From Saprospiraceae bacterium (GTDB lineage: Bacteria; Bacteroidota; Bacteroidia; Chitinophagales; Saprospiraceae): a stretch of 55,258 bases of DNA. Position numbers and translations under genes: made by a program. Below the pieces are notes generated by a model. It did not search any database, was not told where the DNA came from, and worked only from the letters and a program-made list of their open reading frames with translations. Shown here one piece after another: positions 50,805 to 55,258 of this stretch. The stretch is from NCBI GenBank assembly GCA_020630775.1, contig JAHDIN010000023.1:1-55258 (forward strand). The letters run 5' to 3'. Position 1 is the first letter of the stretch. Each line of letters starts with the position of its first letter.

Positions 50805-51320
50805 TTATGAAGTAATTGGTTTATCTCTTTTGATAATCTGCGCCATTAAAAATGAAAATAGTGTGCATGGTATCAATAATCTAATCACTAGCTGAGTGAT
50901 GCTGTAAGAGATATTAAACATATCTCTTTCTTCCATTGATGATTTAAATTCATCAGCCATAGACTCCGTCATCCATCCGCCCATACTATCCATGCTTTGA
51001 CCTGCCATTTCTTTCAATATTATTTTAATGTCAGGATCAATGATATTATACATAAAATACTCAAAAGTTGTACACATCACCGTACCAATAATAGCAGCAG
51101 AATACATTTCTTTAAATACATCTGTTAAACCAATGAAGCCACCTCGATGACGTCTCGCATCGGTTCCTGTCTTAAATAAAAGTATTAAAAATGGAAAAAA
51201 TAAGATCCAAGATTTAGCTTTGACAAAGTTTTCTTGATCTACAAGGTACATACAGTAGGAAGCAATTATAAAAATGGCTCCCATAAACAACCCATTATTT
51301 ATTGAATTTCTGCTAAACAC
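50805..51320 (-). CDS. DUF4199 membrane protein (paralogue)
   Basis: A 171-residue four-helix membrane protein with 'GTDARRHRGGFIGLTDVFKE' and 'EYFMYNIIDPDIK' in the same positions as its neighbour, but with diverged sequence. First gene of the operon 51320-46793; 39 nt from the divergent FKBP gene. Function unknown. Confidence 0.82.
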   Translation of the reverse strand: MFSRNSINNGLFMGAIFIIASYCMYLVDQENFVKAKSWILFFPFLILLFKTGTDARRHRGGFIGLTDVFKEMYSAAIIGTVMCTTFEYFMYNIIDPDIKIILKEMAGQSMDSMGGWMTESMADEFKSSMEERDMFNISYSITQLVIRLLIPCTLFSFLMAQIIKRDKPITS

Positions 51321-51359
51321 CTCTGTAATATATCAATTTAAATATCTTAATCAATAACA

Positions 51360-51917
51360 ATGAATAAAGGTAATATTATCATTCTTCTATCCATGATTTT
51401 AGCTTTTGGAATTACTTCATGTATTACCGAAAGCTCCAAAGAGGGTACTGCGATGCCAAAAGCAGGTAAAAAATCGAATAATTCTTCTCTTTTAAGCATG
51501 TATCATAAAGACCCTGTCAATCAAGCTCAGATGGATGAGAATGCCATTATCGATTATGCTATAGATAAAGACCTCAAGCCTTTACGTTTACCTAGCGGTG
51601 TATATTATCTAGTTGAGGAAGAAGGTACTGGCGTTCCATTAGTGCATGGTCAACCTTTTAAAGCGCACTATGCCGGCTATTTTCTTGATGGTCAAAAATT
51701 TGATTCAAGTTATGACCGTGGTACACCTATCGCCTCCACTGTAGGTCGAATGATACCAGGTTGGAATGAAGCCTTAAAAATGTTTAAGACAGGTACAAAA
51801 GTGAAATTGCTCATACCAAGTAGGATGGCCTATGGTGCTTCAGGATTTCCAGGTTTTGTACCACCCAATACGCCTTTGATGTTTGATATGCATATTTTGC
51901 CGATTACAGGAAAGTAA
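51360..51917 (+). CDS. FKBP-type peptidyl-prolyl isomerase lipoprotein
   Basis: A 185-residue lipoprotein (lipobox 'GITSC', Cys21) with a C-terminal FKBP domain at about 80-185 ('AHYAGYFLDGQKFDSSYDRG', 'IPGWNEALKMFKTGTKVKLLIP', 'YGASGFPGFVPPNTPLMFD'). It assists folding of envelope proteins by isomerising prolyl bonds. It is divergent from the DUF4199 operon. Confidence 0.92.
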   Translation: MNKGNIIILLSMILAFGITSCITESSKEGTAMPKAGKKSNNSSLLSMYHKDPVNQAQMDENAIIDYAIDKDLKPLRLPSGVYYLVEEEGTGVPLVHGQPFKAHYAGYFLDGQKFDSSYDRGTPIASTVGRMIPGWNEALKMFKTGTKVKLLIPSRMAYGASGFPGFVPPNTPLMFDMHILPITGK

Positions 51918-52162
51918 GATTAAGTTTAAGCTCAAGCTTAAGTTTAGAGACGCTATTATTAATTAACAATCTCGTTATAATTAATAATGAACAATGAATA
52001 ATGAACAATGAATAATGAACAATGAATAATGAACAATGAATAATTGGACTTAACCACTTAACCACTTTAAAATTTTGGATTTACGATTTTCGATTTTCGA
52101 TTTTGGAATAAACCATTTTCTAATCTCTAATCTCTTATCTCTTATCTCCAATAACCAAAAAC
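51918..52162. repeat. Intergenic cluster of short tandem word repeats
   Basis: Between convergent FKBP and SerA genes: a palindromic 'TTAAGCT-CA-AGCTTAA' stretch (about 51926-51948), 4.4 copies of the 14-mer AATAATGAACAATG (51983-52044), 'CTTAACCA' repeats (about 52049-52066), CGATTTT x3 (52084-52104), and 'TAATCTC/TTATCTC' repeats (about 52119-52149). No gene is present. Confidence 0.8.
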
Positions 52163-53107
52163 CTAGGAAAGATGCTCAATCAACTGCTCCGCGAGTTCAA
52201 TCCCAATTTTTTCTTGAGCCTCCATCGTAGATGCGCCAATATGAGGACTACAAGATACCAAAGGGTGTTGTAATAAATCCGCTCTTGGTTGAGGTTCGTT
52301 TTCAAAAACATCTAAGCCTGCTGCTGTTACTTTGCCAGACTGGAGTGCTTCCATAAGAGCATTCTCATCAACAGTACCACCTCTAGAGGCATTGATTAAA
52401 ATAACACCTGGTTTCATCTGATCGAATTGGGCATTTGATAATACTGGTGCACCTGTGAAGGGAATATGTAAGCTGATCACATCCGCTTGAGCAAGCATGT
52501 CGTCCATTGGTACAGTGTTGACTGGAACGTTTAATGTTTGACCTGCAATGTCAAGTTTTAATTCCGCGGAGCTGATATATGGATCTACGGCTAAAACTTT
52601 CATGGAAAGACCTAAGGCCATTTTAGCTGTTTCTTGGCCAATACGTCCAAAACCAATAATCCCCATTGTTTGGCCGGCTAATTCGTGGCCTTTTGAGTAA
52701 GATTTTTTAAGTGCTTTGAATTCACTATTGCCTTTAGTGGGCATCTCTTGGTTAGATTTATAAAGAGACCTTGAAATACTAAATAAGTGAGCGAAAGCTA
52801 ATTCTGCAACAGATCTAGATGAAGCGGCAGGTGTGTTACACACTTTGATGCCTTTCGATTTAGCATAATCAACATCAATGTTGTCCAATCCGACGCCCCC
52901 TCTTCCAATGACTTTTAGGTTGGGGCAAACATCTATTAAGTCTTGTCGCACCTTTGTAGCGCTTCTTACACAGATAGCGTTATAAGCTGGTAATTTCTCC
53001 ATTAACTCATTTTGAGGAATATTCGTCGTAGATACCTCGAATCCAGCTTCTTCTAACATTTTTAAACCAGTAGGATGAATGCCGTCGTTGATTAAGATTT
53101 TGGCCAT
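52163..53107 (-). CDS. serA: D-3-phosphoglycerate dehydrogenase
   Basis: A 314-residue D-2-hydroxyacid dehydrogenase with NAD-binding 'GFGRIGQETAK', 'GRGGVGLDNIDVDYAKSKGI' (substrate Arg/Gly loop), 'INASRGGTVDENAL' and catalytic His in 'PHIGASTMEAQ'. It lacks the ACT regulatory domain of the long form, as is common in Bacteroidota. It starts the serine pathway from 3-phosphoglycerate. No serC/serB adjacent; assignment within the broader family rests on motif similarity. Confidence 0.85.
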   Translation of the reverse strand: MAKILINDGIHPTGLKMLEEAGFEVSTTNIPQNELMEKLPAYNAICVRSATKVRQDLIDVCPNLKVIGRGGVGLDNIDVDYAKSKGIKVCNTPAASSRSVAELAFAHLFSISRSLYKSNQEMPTKGNSEFKALKKSYSKGHELAGQTMGIIGFGRIGQETAKMALGLSMKVLAVDPYISSAELKLDIAGQTLNVPVNTVPMDDMLAQADVISLHIPFTGAPVLSNAQFDQMKPGVILINASRGGTVDENALMEALQSGKVTAAGLDVFENEPQPRADLLQHPLVSCSPHIGASTMEAQEKIGIELAEQLIEHLS

Positions 53108-53251
53108 TGATGTCTTTTTTAATTTGAAAGGCCAAAGAACTTATTTTTTGAAATAAAATGTGGGCTATTATGAAGTTTTTTAGATCGCTATTCCTGTTTT
53201 TAGCTTAAAATATGGCCTAATTAAGGCTTCTAAATCAACAGATTACAAAAA

Positions 53252-53282
53252 TTTGTAATATGTAATATAATCCCTAAATTTG
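53252..53282 (+). promoter_or_regulatory. Consensus Bacteroidota promoter for exbB
   Basis: TTTG (53252-53255), 19-nt spacer, TAAATTTG (53275-53282): an exact match to the Bacteroidota -33/-7 consensus. It predicts a 5' leader of roughly 55 nt before ATG 53343. Confidence 0.65.
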
Positions 53283-53342
53283 TGCGATTAGATAATTTCC
53301 CAAGAACAGTTATCGTTTATCTTCAAATTAACACTATTCTAC

Positions 53343-54026
53343 ATGTATTATCTGGGCATATTTTTACAAGCTAAGAAAGAAGAAGAAGGCAGCATTACGC
53401 AAAACATTTTAGATATCATCATGCAAGGTGGTCCTTTAGGGATGGCTATCAATGTCATTTTGGTTGTATTGTCATTTTTAGCGGTGATGATTTTTGTTGA
53501 AAGATATTTGACAATCAAAAGAGCATCAAAAATTGATGATAGCTTTATGCAAAACATCAGAGCTGCTGTGACTTCAGGCAACATTCAAGGTGCTAAATCG
53601 ATGCTAGCAGGGGTAGATTCGCCTTATGCAAGAATGGTTGAAAAAGGTATTGCAAGAATAGGCAAGCCATTAAGAGATATTGATGCAGCTATTGAAAATG
53701 TGGGTAATCTTGAGATATTCAAATTAGAAAAGCGATTATCTTCTTTAGCGAGTATATCCGGTGCAGCGCCAATGATTGGTTTCTTTGGTACAGTAACAGG
53801 TATGATCTTAGCATTCTATAAAATGGCCTCAGAGCAAAATGTAACGCCAGATGTTTTAGCTGGTGGTATTTATACAGCCCTAATTACAACGGCATTTGGA
53901 TTAGCCATTGGTATATTTTCATTCGTAGGATATAATTACTTAGTCGCAAGTGTTGATAAGGTTATCAATAAAATGGAAGCTACAGCCGTTGATTTTATGG
54001 ATCTACTTCAAGAACCAACAGCATAA
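53343..54026 (+). CDS. exbB: MotA/TolQ/ExbB proton channel protein
   Basis: A 227-residue inner-membrane protein with three helices and the family core 'ISGAAPMIGFFGTVTGMILAF' and 'GGIYTALITTAFGLAIGIFSF'. With ExbD it uses the proton gradient to energise outer-membrane transport or other envelope work. It starts the operon with two ExbD genes (12 and 6 nt gaps). ExbB rather than TolQ is favoured because of two ExbD genes and no TolA/TolB in view. Confidence 0.88.
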   Translation: MYYLGIFLQAKKEEEGSITQNILDIIMQGGPLGMAINVILVVLSFLAVMIFVERYLTIKRASKIDDSFMQNIRAAVTSGNIQGAKSMLAGVDSPYARMVEKGIARIGKPLRDIDAAIENVGNLEIFKLEKRLSSLASISGAAPMIGFFGTVTGMILAFYKMASEQNVTPDVLAGGIYTALITTAFGLAIGIFSFVGYNYLVASVDKVINKMEATAVDFMDLLQEPTA

Positions 54027-54038
54027 TCCTAGTTTAAG

Positions 54039-54428
54039 ATGAAAAAAAGGAATAAGATCAATCCAGAATTTAGCATGTCCTCATTGACGGACATCATATT
54101 TCTATTATTGATCTTCTTCATGTTGACTTCATCCATGGTCCAGATTAATGTTCAGTTACCCGAATCAGCAAGTAAAGCCATTGCGCCAAGTGATTTGATC
54201 GTGATGATGACTAAGGATGGGAAATTGACCTTCAATGGTAAGAAAGTATCTAACTCAGCACTATCAGGAAAAATCAAAGCTGAACTGGGAAAAATGTCTA
54301 ACAAAGAAAATGCGTCTATCTCAATTGTAGCGGAAGTTGGTGTGCCATGGAAAAAGATTAATAAAGTCATTGAGATCGCTTCAAGCTTGAAAATTAAAGC
54401 GCACATTGCTACTCAAGCCATAAAATAG
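54039..54428 (+). CDS. exbD: ExbD/TolR biopolymer transport protein (first copy)
   Basis: A 129-residue protein with one membrane helix starting 'MSSLTDIIFLLLIFFML', where Asp18 is the conserved proton-carrying residue, and a periplasmic ExbD/TolR domain. Paralogous to the next gene, with nearly identical helix. Confidence 0.9.
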   Translation: MKKRNKINPEFSMSSLTDIIFLLLIFFMLTSSMVQINVQLPESASKAIAPSDLIVMMTKDGKLTFNGKKVSNSALSGKIKAELGKMSNKENASISIVAEVGVPWKKINKVIEIASSLKIKAHIATQAIK

Positions 54429-54434
54429 ATTGCC

Positions 54435-54854
54435 ATGGGAATGAAAAAAAGAACAAAGGTGAGTGCAGAATTTAATATGTCGTCATTGACGGATATTATC
54501 TTCTTGTTATTAATCTTCTTTATGTTGACTTCTTCTATGGTCATTCCTAATGCCTTAAACTTAAGATTACCAGGCAAATCTAGCACGCCAAAAAATCAAC
54601 CTAAGTTTACACCCACTGAAGTAAAAATCACTAGGGGAGGGACCTACTATCTAAATGGCGATAAAGCCACAAGGTCACAAATTGAGAAAGTAGTAAGAGC
54701 TCTTAAAAAAGAACAAACTAAAGTATCTCTCATCATCGTACCCGATGATAATACACCAACTGAAAAAGTAGTAGGTATCCTCGATATTGCCTACAGGTAT
54801 CAAGTCGATGCTATTATGACTGATCCTAAAGATCGTGCGCCGATTAAAGGGTGA
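54435..54854 (+). CDS. exbD: ExbD/TolR biopolymer transport protein (second copy)
   Basis: A 139-residue protein with the same helix 'MSSLTDIIFLLLIFFML' (conserved Asp20) and a diverged periplasmic domain containing 'LNLRLPGKSSTPKN' and 'IIVPDDNTPTEKVVGILDIA'. Two different ExbD proteins per ExbB are common in Bacteroidota. No TonB gene follows within the window; instead a repeat region begins. Confidence 0.9.
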   Translation: MGMKKRTKVSAEFNMSSLTDIIFLLLIFFMLTSSMVIPNALNLRLPGKSSTPKNQPKFTPTEVKITRGGTYYLNGDKATRSQIEKVVRALKKEQTKVSLIIVPDDNTPTEKVVGILDIAYRYQVDAIMTDPKDRAPIKG

Positions 54855-54906
54855 GTGTTTTTTCAAGGATTCAAGGTTTCAAGGTTTCGCGGCGTCAAGG
54901 ATTCGC

Positions 54907-55077
54907 GGTGTCCCGGTATCAAGGTTTCTCGGCTGACTCGGATTTTTTATTTTAAGAACTTTTCTTGTATCAGGCCCTTTACACCTCTAATCCTCTTGGT
55001 GTCCCGGTATCAAGGTTTCTCGGCTGACTAGGTTTTTTTATTTTAAGTACTTTTCTTATATCAGGACCTTTACACCT
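54907..55077. repeat. 80-bp direct repeat, two copies
   Basis: 54907-54986 and 54998-55077 match at 75 of 80 positions; the first 32 nt are identical, beginning GGTGTCCCGGTATC. Both contain TTTATTTTAAG in the middle and end TTTACACCT. An 11-nt spacer separates them. Confidence 0.8.
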
Positions 55078-55116
55078 TTACACCTCTACACCTTTACACC
55101 TTTATACCTTTACACC
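55065..55116. repeat. Octamer CACCTTTA tandem array
   Basis: About six copies of an 8-bp unit CACCTTTA with single-base variants (GACCTTTA, CACCTCTA, TACCTTTA), continuing from the end of the second 80-bp repeat up to the convergent gene end. Confidence 0.7.
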
Positions 55117-55121
55117 AAAAT

Positions 55122-55258
55122 TTACTCCTTCACCACTTGCCTAGTCCAAATCAATCTTTCCTGATTCTTTTAAGGCACAAACTCCAAACTATAAATGCCT
55201 GTCTCCAAAAATGAAAAATCTATTTGCTTTGTTTCCGAACGCTGGCCAACGCCTTGCC
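55122..55258 (-). pseudogene. 3' end of a T9SS-type gene with an in-frame stop
   Basis: Read on the minus strand from the window edge, the frame gives '...DFSFLETGIYSLEFVP', a TAA (complement of 55170-55172), then 'KNQERLIWTRQVVKE' and a second TAA at 55122-55124. 'LETGIYSLEF...' followed by 'WTRQVVKE' is how T9SS type A sorting domains normally end, so the frame is conserved across the stop. A CAA to TAA change would explain it. Either the gene is broken at its sorting signal, or the sequence has an error. The 5' part is outside the window. Confidence 0.5.

Larger units (their letters stand above)
54855..55121. other. Repeat-rich non-coding region after exbD
   Basis: About 270 bp without gene. 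It begins with degenerate 'AAGGTTTC/AAGGATTC' words, then holds the 80-bp direct repeat (54907-54986 and 54998-55077), then CACCTTTA octamers to 55116. No clear terminator T-run hairpin. Confidence 0.6.

Noticed and set aside
1-55258. tRNA, rRNA, CRISPR, insertion sequences, prophage
   Set aside because: No T-loop/anticodon arrangement outside coding genes, no regularly spaced repeats with unique spacers, no transposase, integrase or phage structural genes seen.

Overview
The window is AT-rich bacterial DNA of Bacteroidota type, most likely from the Saprospiria (Saprospiraceae). This is inferred from several things: C-terminal type IX secretion (T9SS) sorting domains on at least three large exported proteins; Bacteroidota-specific families (DUF4199, DUF4105, DUF3127, DUF2116-like Zn ribbon, YfbK-type VWA lipoprotein); lipoproteins with short C-box signals; repeated 'GCDS' ~50-residue modules; and promoters that fit the Bacteroidota TTTG-N19/20-TAnnTTTG pattern. 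There are no rRNA, tRNA, IS or CRISPR loci. Most of the window is ordinary chromosomal housekeeping DNA.

Layout. 31-2723 (minus): arginine deiminase-family enzyme, acyl-CoA thioesterase, YihY/BrkB membrane protein. 2831-11114: a coiled-coil protein, a minus-strand pair (VanX-like dipeptidase plus a 509-residue helical protein), a 0.8-kb non-coding stretch with repeats and terminators, then a four-gene plus-strand operon of a PspA-like membrane coiled-coil protein, a substrate-binding protein fused to an OmpA peptidoglycan-binding domain, an enlarged ABC permease and an ABC ATPase. 11132-14368 (plus): MeaB GTPase, M23 peptidase, peroxiredoxin. 14398-20449 (minus): small exported proteins, DUF3127 protein with an SSB-like tail, lipoprotein thioredoxin, Zn-ribbon protein, Lon. 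20680-35093: glycerate kinase, BNR-repeat T9SS protein, a cytochrome c peroxidase fused to nine GCDS repeats, VWA lipoprotein, DUF4105/PaiB pair, another T9SS protein. 35096-43594: MetG, HEAT-like protein, MOSC protein, S10 carboxypeptidase, 1074-residue BNR protein.

43643-46732 looks like an accessory island: a TacAT-type RHH/GNAT toxin-antitoxin pair, an exported transglutaminase-like protein, and a second GNAT-fold protein overlapping an Xre-type HTH protein. Both modules have a TTG-N20-TACATTTA promoter carrying an inverted repeat, as expected for autoregulated toxin-antitoxin operons.

46793-51320 is a six-gene minus-strand operon (two DUF4199 membrane proteins, GT2 and GT4 glycosyltransferases, GmhA-like SIS isomerase, alpha/beta hydrolase), probably for surface glycan synthesis. 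The window ends with an FKBP lipoprotein, SerA, an ExbB-ExbD-ExbD energy-transduction operon, a patch of direct repeats, and the 3' end of a T9SS-type gene that carries an in-frame stop.

The most interesting items are the PspA-like/OmpA-ABC cluster, the GNAT-Xre module with its operator half-sites, the non-coding locus at 5744-6531, the peroxidase-repeat fusion, the SSB-like tail of the DUF3127 protein, and short 7-8-14 bp word repeats that sit between convergent genes.
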